In this document: positions 14,985 to 23,359 of the stretch, in pieces
Numbering within the stretch: the first letter of the stretch is position 1
Layout: each line of letters opens with the position of its first letter
Made by a program: the position numbers and the translations under genes
Notes under the pieces: model-generated
What the model saw: the letters and a program-made list of their open reading frames with translations, nothing else
What the model was told of the DNA's origin: nothing
The model's database searches: none
Source: JALOOB01 sp040766655
GTDB taxonomy: Bacteria; Chloroflexota; Anaerolineae; CG2-30-64-16
DNA length: 64,000 bases
Assembly: GCA_040766655.1 (NCBI GenBank)
Contig: JAXGQB010000008.1
Location: 186,001 to 250,000 of the forward strand
Direction: 5' to 3'

Positions 14985-16970
14985 TCAGGCGGCAGCGAGC
15001 GGGCCGGCGGGGCGGGTGGGCCGGGTTGAAGGTTGAAGGTTGAAGGTTGAAGGTTGCGGGGCGGCGGCGGCGCCCAGCAGGTCGGCGACCCAGCCGATGC
15101 CCAGGTCGGCGAGGCGGGCGGCGGTGGGGGCGGTGGTGCCGGGGTCCCAGCCCTTGAGCTCGTACAGGGCGGTCATGGTGCGTTCGAAGTCCCCGCGCGA
15201 GATGCCCACGCCCTCGAGCGCGCCGTTCTCGAGGGGCGCGAAGAGCCGGTCGGGGAGGGTATCGTCCGCGCGGCCGAAGCCCTCGCGGACGTTGAAGGCG
15301 CGCGCGAGCGCGGTGGCGCGCTCGCCGATGCGCAGCAGGTCCTCCGGCGTCACGTCCCAGCCGCTGGCCGCCCGCACGGCGGTCAGGACGTCGGCCACCG
15401 GGATGAAGGAGCGCGGGGCGGGACCGAAGAAGCAGAGGCCGATGGTGCGCTCGAAGCTGTTCCAGTTCTCCATGAGCCAGTAGTTGCGCGCCTTGGCGTG
15501 GCTGAGCTCGCGGGGAGGCAGCGCCTCGGCGATGCCGAGCGGCTGGGCGCCCTTGAAGCTCTGCGAATCGGGGTTGGCCAGCGCGGGGTCGTGCACCGCG
15601 GTCAGGTGGTCGGCGCCGGCCTCGTTGACCGCATAGCCCAGCCCCAGGCCGACCTTGCCGCGCGGGTCGTGCATGGGGAGCTCCTGGCCCTTCACGTGCA
15701 TCGCGAAGGCGGCCGCGTCACCGCCGATGATCTCTGCCGCGCGGCGTACGCCCTCGGCCAGCACGTCGCCGATGTGTTCGCGGCGCGCGATGAGCTCGAC
15801 GCACGCGACCATGGCCTCCGCGTTGCCGAAGCGCAGATCCAGGCCGCCGGTGTCGCCGGGACCGATGAGGCCGTGCTCGAAGCACTCCATCGCGAAGGAG
15901 ACCGCGGAGCCGGCGGAGATCGTGTCGAGGGTGTAGCGGTTGCAGAGCTCGTTGGCCTTGGCCACGGCCTGGAGGTCGTCGACCGCGCAGTTGGAGCCGA
16001 AGCCGGCCACGGTCTCGTACTCCGGGCCGCCGTACGCGTCGCTTACCTGGTAGCGGTCGTCGACCCGGACTTCACGCTTGCAGCGCACGGCGCAGGCGTA
16101 GCAACTGCGCCGGCCGCTGAGGATCTCCCGCTCGTACGTCTCCCAGCGCAGGCCGTCGACGCCCTCGAACGCGCCCTGGCGGAAGTTGCGCGTGGGCAGG
16201 ATGCCGGCGGCGTTGAGGCCTGCGGTGAGGCCGGGGGTGCCGCGCACCTGGAGGTCCCAGGAGGAGGGGTGCTCCTTGACGGCCTTGGCCAGGCGCCGGC
16301 CCAGGTCGGCGACGGGCGCGGGGTCCTGCGCGGCGTCGAGCCACTTGCCCGAGCCGCGCACGGCCACGGCCTTCAGCTGCTTCGAGCCCATGACTGCGCC
16401 CAGGCCCGAGCGGCCGTTGAAGTGGCGCAGCTCGTTGGTGAGCGCGGCGAAGCGCACCAGGTTCTCTGCGCCCAAGCCGATCTGCAGGATGCGCGCGAGC
16501 TTCTCGCCCGTCTCCTGCCGGATGACGGCCTGGACCTCCTCCGGGTCGTGGCGCCACAGGTGGCGCGCGTCCCGGATCTCGACCTGGTCGTCCTTGATCC
16601 AGAGGTAGACCGGCTCGGCCGCGCGGCCGGTGATGACGATGGCCTCCCAGCCGGCCAGCTTGAGCTCCGGTCCCCAGAAGCCGCCGGCCTCTGACTCGCC
16701 GAATGCGCCGGTGAGGGGCGAGCGCGCGACCGCGGAGAAGCGCGTGGCGGTGGAAAAGGGCGCGGCGGTAAGCAGGCCGTTGGCGAGGATGAAGTGATTG
16801 TCGGGGCCGAGGGGGTCGACGCCCGGCACCTGCTCGCGCAGCAGGATGGCTGCGGCGAGCGCCTTGCCGCCGGGGTGGAGGCGGTAGAAGGCCTCGTCGA
16901 GCTCCTCGACCCAGGTGCGCTGGGCGGTCAGGTCGACACGCAGGATCTTGCCGGAATAACCGTATCTCAT
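14985..16970 (-). CDS. Aldehyde:ferredoxin oxidoreductase (AOR family, tungstopterin)
   Basis: A 661-residue AOR-family enzyme oxidising an aldehyde with ferredoxin. It opens with the family-typical GYSGKILRVDLTAQ. Cluster ligands are SCYACAVRCKRE (CxxCxxxC) and a distal Cys in TIGLCFFGP; pterin-binding stretches include FSAVARSPLTG. AGAGG lies six bases before the ATG at 16970. The last 20-odd residues (around QPSTFNLQPST) are encoded by a heptanucleotide repeat and are probably a disordered tail. The substrate cannot be predicted. The LarA-like gene ends 37 bases upstream, suggesting one transcript. Confidence 0.88.
   Translation of the reverse strand: MRYGYSGKILRVDLTAQRTWVEELDEAFYRLHPGGKALAAAILLREQVPGVDPLGPDNHFILANGLLTAAPFSTATRFSAVARSPLTGAFGESEAGGFWGPELKLAGWEAIVITGRAAEPVYLWIKDDQVEIRDARHLWRHDPEEVQAVIRQETGEKLARILQIGLGAENLVRFAALTNELRHFNGRSGLGAVMGSKQLKAVAVRGSGKWLDAAQDPAPVADLGRRLAKAVKEHPSSWDLQVRGTPGLTAGLNAAGILPTRNFRQGAFEGVDGLRWETYEREILSGRRSCYACAVRCKREVRVDDRYQVSDAYGGPEYETVAGFGSNCAVDDLQAVAKANELCNRYTLDTISAGSAVSFAMECFEHGLIGPGDTGGLDLRFGNAEAMVACVELIARREHIGDVLAEGVRRAAEIIGGDAAAFAMHVKGQELPMHDPRGKVGLGLGYAVNEAGADHLTAVHDPALANPDSQSFKGAQPLGIAEALPPRELSHAKARNYWLMENWNSFERTIGLCFFGPAPRSFIPVADVLTAVRAASGWDVTPEDLLRIGERATALARAFNVREGFGRADDTLPDRLFAPLENGALEGVGISRGDFERTMTALYELKGWDPGTTAPTAARLADLGIGWVADLLGAAAAPQPSTFNLQPSTRPTRPAGPLAAA
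15024..15056. repeat. GAAGGTT heptanucleotide repeat in the AOR 3' coding region
   Basis: Four and a half near-perfect GTTGAAG units are read in frame near the AOR C-terminus. They are related to the GAAGATT units elsewhere in the window. Confidence 0.88.
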
Positions 16971-17007
16971 GGTCTGCCTCTGTTTTGGACGGGCACGTGG
17001 CCCGAGG

Positions 17008-18330
17008 CTACGGACGGGCATGGCTGGGCGCGGCCAGGACCGGGATGGTGGCGTTGGCCCACGGCATGACGCCGATGCGGGGCTGGCGCACGGGCGAGCC
17101 TGGCCGGTGCGCCAACCTGGGCAGGACGGCGGCGAGCGCGGCCTGCAGTTGGTGCTGCGCGGCCATGCCGGGACGCGTCGCGGCCGGGTTGAGCAGGAGG
17201 CGTCGGGCCAGGTCGGGCGCCATCTCCGTGACGAAGGTGAGGTGGACGCGCTGCGCGTCGCGCGAGAGCAGGTAGGCCTTGTGCGGGCCGATGCGGTAGC
17301 CTTCCCCCGCGTAGCGCGCGAGGACGGCTTCGTGCGACGTTATGCGGGGGTCGTCCATCCACGCCTCGTAGCTGCGGCTGCCCGCGCCTTCCCCGCAAGC
17401 CGCTACGACGATCACCGCGCCCCCGTCGCGCGTCACCAGCGCCGCGTGGCCCAGAGCCTTCTGCGCCTGGTAGAGGTTGATGTCCTTGGGGTGGCCGCCG
17501 GGCGAGGCGATCACCAGGTCGAAGGGTTCCGCCACGGTGACCTGGTAGATGTCGCGTACGAGGTGGACGCCAGCCAACATGACGTCCACCGGGTCGCCGG
17601 CCAACACGTGTATGATGCGCCGATCCTCGTCCAGGATGGCGTTGAGCGCGTAGTCGACGCGCATCAGGCGGCCGATTTCCTCCACGTCCTGCCGGCACGG
17701 GTTGTCGTCGTATCTCCCGATCAGCGCGGCCGGGTCGGTCATCATCGCGTGATTGGCGTTGATGGTGGCCTTCCCGGCCAGCCCGATGGCCGCGCTCTTG
17801 ACGCCGCCCGAGAAGCCCTGGAACTGGTGCGGCTCGATGTCGCCGACGACGATGCGCAGATCGGCCTCGACGAAGCGGCGGTTGGCCCAGACGGGCGTGC
17901 AGCGGGTTGTCTGGCCCAGGTTGACCAGGTTTGCCGCGTCTTCCGCGTCGTGGCTCACCACGGTGTAGCGCGCCAGGATGTCGGGTGGGACCACCTGCCC
18001 GAATTCGTCCGGCGTCATGGGGGCATGCGCGCCGGTTGCGATCAGAAGGGTGACCGATTCTGGCGCATATCCTGCGGCCTCCAGGCGGGCGAGCAGCGGC
18101 GGCAGGAGCACCCGGTGCGGCACGGGACGCGTCTTGTCGTTGATCGCGATGGCGCAACGCCCGCCCCCAGGGCAGGGGGGCAAGGGACTGCCCGTCAACG
18201 CCTCGGCGACGAGGGATTGCTCATCGGCCGCGGCCGCCACTGGACGCGGGGCCAGGACCGTGACTGGCGCGTCATGGGGCAGGGTGAAGGCCAACTCCGC
18301 GTGGCCGTAGGGCAGACGATAGACGGTCAA
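17008..18330 (-). CDS. LarA-like nickel-pincer racemase/epimerase
   Basis: A 440-residue LarA-family protein, close to the usual length of lactate racemase. Conserved features are NDKTRPVP, IATGAHAPMTPDE, VGDIEPHQFQGFSGGVKS and AGKATINANHAMMTDP, which contain the His and Lys residues that hold the nickel-pincer nucleotide. A TTG start at 18330 is proposed: GGAG lies eight bases upstream and the preceding in-frame sequence is repeat-derived. The cofactor genes larB, larC and larE are not in the window. The substrate may be lactate or another 2-hydroxy acid. Confidence 0.8.
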   Translation of the reverse strand: MTVYRLPYGHAELAFTLPHDAPVTVLAPRPVAAAADEQSLVAEALTGSPLPPCPGGGRCAIAINDKTRPVPHRVLLPPLLARLEAAGYAPESVTLLIATGAHAPMTPDEFGQVVPPDILARYTVVSHDAEDAANLVNLGQTTRCTPVWANRRFVEADLRIVVGDIEPHQFQGFSGGVKSAAIGLAGKATINANHAMMTDPAALIGRYDDNPCRQDVEEIGRLMRVDYALNAILDEDRRIIHVLAGDPVDVMLAGVHLVRDIYQVTVAEPFDLVIASPGGHPKDINLYQAQKALGHAALVTRDGGAVIVVAACGEGAGSRSYEAWMDDPRITSHEAVLARYAGEGYRIGPHKAYLLSRDAQRVHLTFVTEMAPDLARRLLLNPAATRPGMAAQHQLQAALAAVLPRLAHRPGSPVRQPRIGVMPWANATIPVLAAPSHARP

Positions 18331-18362
18331 TGCCGCATCTCCACAGGACCGGTGGTAGCCCG

Positions 18363-18605
18363 GTTGAAGGTTGGACGGATTGAAGATTGAAGATTGAAAA
18401 TTGAAGATTGCATGGCCGGATTGCCGCCGGATCGGACGCCGGTTGGATCGCCGCCGGTTGGAAACCGGCGGCTGATAAGCTGCAAGTGTGCTGAAGCACA
18501 CTCGGTCCGACCTTCAACCTTCAACCTGTAACCTGTAATCTCTGCTCTTCAACCTTCAACCCGTAACCTTCAACCCGTAATCTTCAATCTTCAATCTTCA
18601 ATCTG
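18363..18605. repeat. Repeat island with inverted arrays of short tandem units
   Basis: This gap between the LarA-like and UxaA-like genes is almost entirely repeats. GGTTGAAGGTT and GAAGATTGAAGATTG units at about 18363-18410 are inverted relative to CCTTCAACC and CAATCTTCAATCTTC units at about 18510-18605, so the arms could fold together. Between them lie GCCGCCGGTT/AACCGGCGGC and AGTGTGCT/AGCACACT hairpins. No gene is seen. Confidence 0.85.
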
Positions 18606-18614
18606 CAATGGGTC

Positions 18615-20123
18615 TCATGCGCTCTCGTACAGCTTCGTCAGGACGAACTCGTTATGGCGCAGGGCCTCGGCCGAGGTGAGCCGGCCGCGGATGGTGTGCT
18701 CGAGAACGTCCATCGCCTTATCGGCCGCCTGGTCGAGGTTCAGCTCGATGCGCAGCAGCCCGGTCAGGTCCACGTCGATGTGTTCCGACATCGTCGACAC
18801 GGTCAACGGGTTGGCGCACAGCTTGATCACGGGCACGATCGGGTTGCCGATGACGTTGCCCTGGCCCGTGGGGAAGTAGTGCACGACGGAGCCGGCCGCG
18901 GCGCACAGGGTGACCATCTCGGCCGCGGCCGAGGAGGAATCCATGAAGTGCAGGCCCGGGCCGTCGGGCTCCTCGGCCATGTCCAGCACGCCCACCACGG
19001 GGCAGCGCCCCATCTTCTGGATGTTCCCCATCGCCTTCTCTTCGATGGTGGTCAGTCCGCCGCGGATGTTGCCCTCGGTGGGCTGCGAGCCCATCAGGTC
19101 GACGCCCTTGCTCGCTACCAGCGCCTGGTAGTCGTTGAAGAACTTCATGAAGTCGTCGGCCACCTCCTGATTGACGCACTGCGCGGCGATGACGTCCTCG
19201 CCGCCGGTCACCTCGGTGGTCTCGCCGAAGATGAGGATGGCGCCGGACTCGGCCAGCCGCTCGAAGACGCGGCCGACGGTCGGGTTGGCTGCCAGCCCGG
19301 AGGTGGTGTCGGATTCGCCGCACTTGGTGCTCATCCAGAGATCTTTCACCGAGAACGGCTCGCGCTGCAGCTCGTTGGCCCACTGGACGAACTCCTTGGC
19401 CTTGCGCGCGGCCTGCTCGATGGTCTTGAGGTCGCCCTGGCGCTCGATGCTGAACGCGGCGACGGGCTTGCCGGTCTCGGCGATGCTGTCCGCGATGCGC
19501 TGGGCCCACTTGGGCTCGATGGCGATGACGACGACCGCGGCCACGTTGGGGTTGCGGCCGATGCCAGCCAGGGTGCGGAAGGTCAGCTCGAGGTCCTCGC
19601 CGAACTGCAGGCGGCCGTACGGGTGCGGCAGGGCCATCGTGCCCTTGATCAGGTAGGACACGCCCTCGGCCGCAGCGTTGGAGATGTCGTCCACGGGCAG
19701 GATGATGACGTGGTTGCGGATGCCGAAGCGGCCGTTCTCGCGGCGGTAGCCTAGGAGTTGCATCTCCTCCGGCTTCCTGCCGCCGAGGGCCAGGCGTTCT
19801 GCCGGCTTGGTGGTGATGACCGGCGCAACTGCGTCTTCCAGGCTCCAGCGCATGGTCTTCAGGTTGTGCGTGTGGACGTGGCTGCCCTTTGCGATCGGGG
19901 CCACGACCTGGCCGATGGGCCGCCCGTACTTGAGCAGCTTGTGGCCCGCGGGCATGTCGGTCATGGCGACCTTGTGGCCCAGGGGCACGTCGGTGACGAC
20001 GTTGATCATGCCTGCGGCCGCGCCTTCCAGCGTGACGATGCCGACCTCTTCACCTGCGTGCAGGTCGCGCACTGCGACGCCGACGTCGTCGTGAGTCTCG
20101 TGGATGATGATGGCGTGTGACAT
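18615..20123 (-). CDS. UxaA-family dehydratase/sulfo-lyase (altronate dehydratase-like, SAF domain fused)
   Basis: A 502-residue single-chain UxaA-family lyase. Residues 1-90 form a SAF domain (HETHDDVGVAV...GHKV...KGSHVHTHNL), followed by the large catalytic domain with NHVIILPVDDISN, STKCGESDTTSGLAANP, HFMDSSSAAAEM and FPTGQGNVIGNP. Characterised members act on altronate, galactarate or (R)-sulfolactate, the last releasing sulfite. The sequence does not decide between them. A strong GGAGGAG precedes the ATG. The nearby sulfite-reducing locus makes a sulfonate substrate worth testing. Confidence 0.78.
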   Translation of the reverse strand: MSHAIIIHETHDDVGVAVRDLHAGEEVGIVTLEGAAAGMINVVTDVPLGHKVAMTDMPAGHKLLKYGRPIGQVVAPIAKGSHVHTHNLKTMRWSLEDAVAPVITTKPAERLALGGRKPEEMQLLGYRRENGRFGIRNHVIILPVDDISNAAAEGVSYLIKGTMALPHPYGRLQFGEDLELTFRTLAGIGRNPNVAAVVVIAIEPKWAQRIADSIAETGKPVAAFSIERQGDLKTIEQAARKAKEFVQWANELQREPFSVKDLWMSTKCGESDTTSGLAANPTVGRVFERLAESGAILIFGETTEVTGGEDVIAAQCVNQEVADDFMKFFNDYQALVASKGVDLMGSQPTEGNIRGGLTTIEEKAMGNIQKMGRCPVVGVLDMAEEPDGPGLHFMDSSSAAAEMVTLCAAAGSVVHYFPTGQGNVIGNPIVPVIKLCANPLTVSTMSEHIDVDLTGLLRIELNLDQAADKAMDVLEHTIRGRLTSAEALRHNEFVLTKLYESA

Positions 20124-20144
20124 GTTGCACTCCTCCTGGTGTTA

Positions 20145-20177
20145 AGGTGCCCGGCACCTCGCAGGTGCCGGGCACCT
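20145..20177. repeat. GTGCCCGGCAC-type palindrome upstream of UxaA-like gene
   Basis: AGGTGCCCGGCACCT and AGGTGCCGGGCACCT form 15-base inverted arms around a three-base loop. The family also occurs at 4602 and 53754. Confidence 0.85.
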
Positions 20178-20200
20178 ATGGATGGGTCCCTTACAAACTA

Positions 20201-21001
20201 CTATGCCGGTTCGTAGCAGAGGCGGAAGCCGGTGTCGTCGCCGCGGTACATCGGTGCGGCCCAGCTGCGATACGCGCAGCGCGCCTCGTTGCGTTCGCCA
20301 CGCCAGGAGCCGCCACGCAGCGTCTGCTTGCCCAGGTTGGCCTCGAAGCGCTCGGCATTGGAGATCGCGCCCACATCGTGCTGCTGCGGCAGCACACTGG
20401 GCGGATTAAGATCGTTGACCAGGACCTCGCGTCCATCGGCAGGATCGTAAGGATAGGGGCCGAAGATGGAGGAGCACCAGTTCTGGACGTTGCCCGCTGC
20501 GTCGGCGACGCCGAACGGGCTGTCGCCCTTCGGAGAGAAGGCGTCGACCGGCGTGGTGCCCTTGCTTTTGCCCTCGCGATTGTTGCAGCGCGTCCGGTCC
20601 CATTCGTTGCCCCAGGGATAGAGGCGGCCGTCAGTCCCCCGCATGGCTTTTTCCCACTCGGGCTCGCTGGGCAGCCGGACCGGCAGCCCCGTCACCTCGC
20701 GCGCCCAGCGGCAGAAGGCCAGCGCGTCGTGATAGGCGACGCCCGTGACCGGATGGCCGGCCTTGTCCTCCCCGTACGCGCCGTTCCGCCAGGTCTGCGG
20801 CGCACGGTGGCCGGTGGCCTCGATGAAGAGGCGGTACTGCTCGTTGGTCACCGGGCAGCGCATGATCTGAAAGTCGCTCACCGTCAGCGTGTGCTGCGGC
20901 ATCTCGTCGGCTCCCGCCTGGCGGTAACTTGCCAGGTCGCTTCCCATGATGAAGCTCCCGGCGGGGATGAGTACGAAGTCCAGTTGAAGTGATGTTGGCA
21001 T
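20201..21001 (-). CDS. SUMF1/FGE-fold protein lacking the catalytic cysteines
   Basis: A 266-residue protein with the formylglycine-generating-enzyme fold: FVLIPAGSFIMGS at the start, RLPSEPEWEKAMRG, YPWGNEWD, and the C-terminal TLRGGSWRGERNEARCAYR...DDTGFRLC. In true FGE enzymes two Cys lie just after RGGSY. Here that position reads WRGERNEA, so oxidase activity is unlikely. It starts after the response-regulator stop with GAGGAG upstream and is the last gene of the kinase operon. Related proteins serve as binding or sensory modules, but the role here is unknown. Confidence 0.75.
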   Translation of the reverse strand: MPTSLQLDFVLIPAGSFIMGSDLASYRQAGADEMPQHTLTVSDFQIMRCPVTNEQYRLFIEATGHRAPQTWRNGAYGEDKAGHPVTGVAYHDALAFCRWAREVTGLPVRLPSEPEWEKAMRGTDGRLYPWGNEWDRTRCNNREGKSKGTTPVDAFSPKGDSPFGVADAAGNVQNWCSSIFGPYPYDPADGREVLVNDLNPPSVLPQQHDVGAISNAERFEANLGKQTLRGGSWRGERNEARCAYRSWAAPMYRGDDTGFRLCYEPA

Positions 21002-21009
21002 GATGCTCC

Positions 21010-21678
21010 TCAGTTCTCCAGAAGATGATGCTGCATGACATAACGAACCAGGTCGGCGCTGTTGCGCACGGCCAGCTTGCCCATGATATTTGTGCGGTGC
21101 ACGGACGCGGTTTTCGGGCTGATCACAAGCTCGCGGGCGATCTCCTTGTTGCTCAGGCCCTCGACGACCAGGCGCAGCACCTGCTTCTCCCTTTCCGTCA
21201 GGTTCGGCGGGGCTCCCGTCACCGGCGAGATGTCGGCAAGCGTGGTGTGCACCAGTTGCTGGGCCACGTCGGGCCCGATGTACGCGCCCCGCTCGAACAC
21301 CTGGTGGATGGCATTCACCACCTCCCGGCCACCGGAGCGCTTCAGCACGTAGCCCGTGGCGCCAGCCTGCAGGGCGGGCGCGATGTACTCCCGGTCGTCG
21401 TGCTGCGTCAGGATCAGGACCTTCACCTTGGGGTGGCTCTGGCGCAGGTGCTGCGTTGCCTCCAGGCCGTTCATCCCGGGCATGGCCAGGTCCATCAGTA
21501 CGACGTCTGGCTCCAACGCTGCGACCTGTTCCAAGGCCTCCTCTCCGCTGCTGGCCTCGCCCACAACCAGGATGCCCGGCTGCCGTTCCAGCAGGGAGCG
21601 CAGGCCGTCGCGCAGGATGGCGTGATCGTCCACCATCAGCACGCGGATCGAATCCGGCCGGTCTTGCTTGTCAGGCAT
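21010..21678 (-). CDS. NarL/FixJ-family response regulator
   Basis: The receiver domain (residues about 10-130) has MVDDHAILRDGL and the phosphoacceptor Asp in VVLMDLAMPGMNG. The C-terminal LuxR-type helix-turn-helix reads LTEREKQVLRLVVEGLSNKE. The ATG at 21678 lies eight bases inside the end of the kinase gene, so the two are coupled and cognate. Target genes are unknown. Confidence 0.92.
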   Translation of the reverse strand: MPDKQDRPDSIRVLMVDDHAILRDGLRSLLERQPGILVVGEASSGEEALEQVAALEPDVVLMDLAMPGMNGLEATQHLRQSHPKVKVLILTQHDDREYIAPALQAGATGYVLKRSGGREVVNAIHQVFERGAYIGPDVAQQLVHTTLADISPVTGAPPNLTEREKQVLRLVVEGLSNKEIARELVISPKTASVHRTNIMGKLAVRNSADLVRYVMQHHLLEN

Positions 21679-23359
21679 TGGCTCGCTCCGATCGGCGCAC
21701 AACGGCGGGCTGTGGTTCCCCGCTGGCGGTCCCGGTGCTCAGGGGCACCTGGATATGGATGCGGGTGCCTTCTCCGGGTGTGCTGTCGAGGTCGAAGGTC
21801 CCTCCGATGAGTTCCACGCGCTCCTGCATGCCGATGAGGCCGAGCCCGCGGCCACTGTCGGGGGTGAGCGAGAGCTCGATCGCATCGAAGCCCAGACCGT
21901 CGTCCTCGACCCGGATGTCTGCCCGATCCAGGCGCATGTTGAACGTGAGGCGCACCGTGCGGGCCATGGCGTGGCGCACGACGTTGGTGATGGCTTCCTG
22001 CACCACGCGGAACAGGGCGGTCTCCACCTCGGGCGGGAGGCGACACGCGCTGGGGTGATCGCCCTTGCGGGAGCAGGTTTCCTTGATGATGACGCGCACG
22101 CCTGCGGGCTCCAGCCGTGACTTAGCATACCAGCGAAGCGCGGGCAGGAGGCCGAGGTGATCGAGCATGGCCGGGCGCAGGTCGAAGATCAGTTTGTGAA
22201 CGCCGTCCAACGTACTTTGCGCCACCCCGCGCATGGTCTCCAGCAGCTGATCGATCTCCCCAGGCTGGGACACATCGGTGGCCTCTTCCGCGGCGTAGAT
22301 GAGGGCGGCCAGGTTCTGGCTGACATCATCGTGCAGCTCGCGGGCGATGCGCTTGCGCTCTTCTTCCTGGGCCGTGATCACCTTGCGCAGCAGCTCGCCG
22401 CGCATCCGCTCTTTGCGCTGCAACTCCGCATACAACCTGACGTTCTCCACGGCGACCGCGATGTGGTTGCCGATAGCGGTCAGCAGATCTCGCTCGTGCC
22501 TGTCGAACTCGCGCGGCTGGCGGGTGCCGATGCACATGCTGCCCAGGGAGCAGCCGTGCGCCACGAGCGGCACGTGCACCAGCGTGCTCAGCTGCTCCAT
22601 GTGGATCGCCTCCGTACGCTGGCTTCGATAGCGCTGGACCTCGGGCACGACGACCAGTTGCTGGCTGTCGATGACCCCCCCGCACGAACCATCCGTGAGC
22701 CCGAACTGCTTAACCAGGCGTGCTGCGGTCTCGGAGAAGCCGTGGTGCACCAGCAGCTCGAGGCTGCCGAGGACCTCATCCCGGAGGAAGACTGCGCCGA
22801 TGTCCACCGTCGTGAGGCGCAGCACCTCTTTCAGTGTGCGCCCGAGGAAGTCGCGCAGGTCGAGCGACTGGTTGACCGCGCTCGAGATGGAGTTCAACAC
22901 CGAGAGGTGTTCGTTACGCCGCACAAGCGTCTCGGCCAGTTCGCGTTCGGCCGTGACATCGCGCATGGCTTCGATGACGGCCACGATGGAACCGTCGCCG
23001 TTACGCAGCGGGGAGGCCACGATGTCCATGTAGCGGGTACCTTCGCCGTCGGGGTTGGCGTAGCAGTGGGTTAGCTTGACCGGCTCGCCGCCCGCGAGCA
23101 CTGCGGGCACGGGGCAGGAGCGCTGTTGGCCCCTGCACGGCTCGGCACACGGGAAGACCTCGTGACAGAATCGACCGATGATGTCTTGCGGTCCCCATCC
23201 GGCCCACTTACGGGCAGCCTGATTTACCTGCTGCACCCGGTAGTCGAGGTCCACGACGATGATCGCGTCGCTGAGTCCTTCGATGATCTTGAGCGGATCG
23301 TAGACCGGGCTCGTCCTGAGTCCGGCATCAACCGGTGTTTGCGTGAGAAGTCCGTTCAT
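21671..23359 (-). CDS. PAS-GAF sensor histidine kinase (HisKA_3)
   Basis: A 562-residue cytoplasmic NarX/DegS-type kinase with no membrane segment. Residues about 20-140 are a PAS domain with a cluster of four Cys (CHEVFPCAEPCRGQQRSC), and about 165-310 are a GAF domain. The dimerisation and phosphorylation site is RKRIARELHDDVSQN, and the ATPase motifs are VVQEAITNVVRHA and GLGLIGMQERVEL. Translation starts at 23359, overlapping the preceding SDR stop as ATGA. The Cys cluster may bind metal or sense redox state; that is inference. Confidence 0.9.
   Translation of the reverse strand: MNGLLTQTPVDAGLRTSPVYDPLKIIEGLSDAIIVVDLDYRVQQVNQAARKWAGWGPQDIIGRFCHEVFPCAEPCRGQQRSCPVPAVLAGGEPVKLTHCYANPDGEGTRYMDIVASPLRNGDGSIVAVIEAMRDVTAERELAETLVRRNEHLSVLNSISSAVNQSLDLRDFLGRTLKEVLRLTTVDIGAVFLRDEVLGSLELLVHHGFSETAARLVKQFGLTDGSCGGVIDSQQLVVVPEVQRYRSQRTEAIHMEQLSTLVHVPLVAHGCSLGSMCIGTRQPREFDRHERDLLTAIGNHIAVAVENVRLYAELQRKERMRGELLRKVITAQEEERKRIARELHDDVSQNLAALIYAAEEATDVSQPGEIDQLLETMRGVAQSTLDGVHKLIFDLRPAMLDHLGLLPALRWYAKSRLEPAGVRVIIKETCSRKGDHPSACRLPPEVETALFRVVQEAITNVVRHAMARTVRLTFNMRLDRADIRVEDDGLGFDAIELSLTPDSGRGLGLIGMQERVELIGGTFDLDSTPGEGTRIHIQVPLSTGTASGEPQPAVVRRSERANA

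Noticed and set aside
18363..18605. CRISPR array
   Set aside because: Units are about 7 bases long, imperfect and directly abutting, with no spacers and no cas genes in the window.
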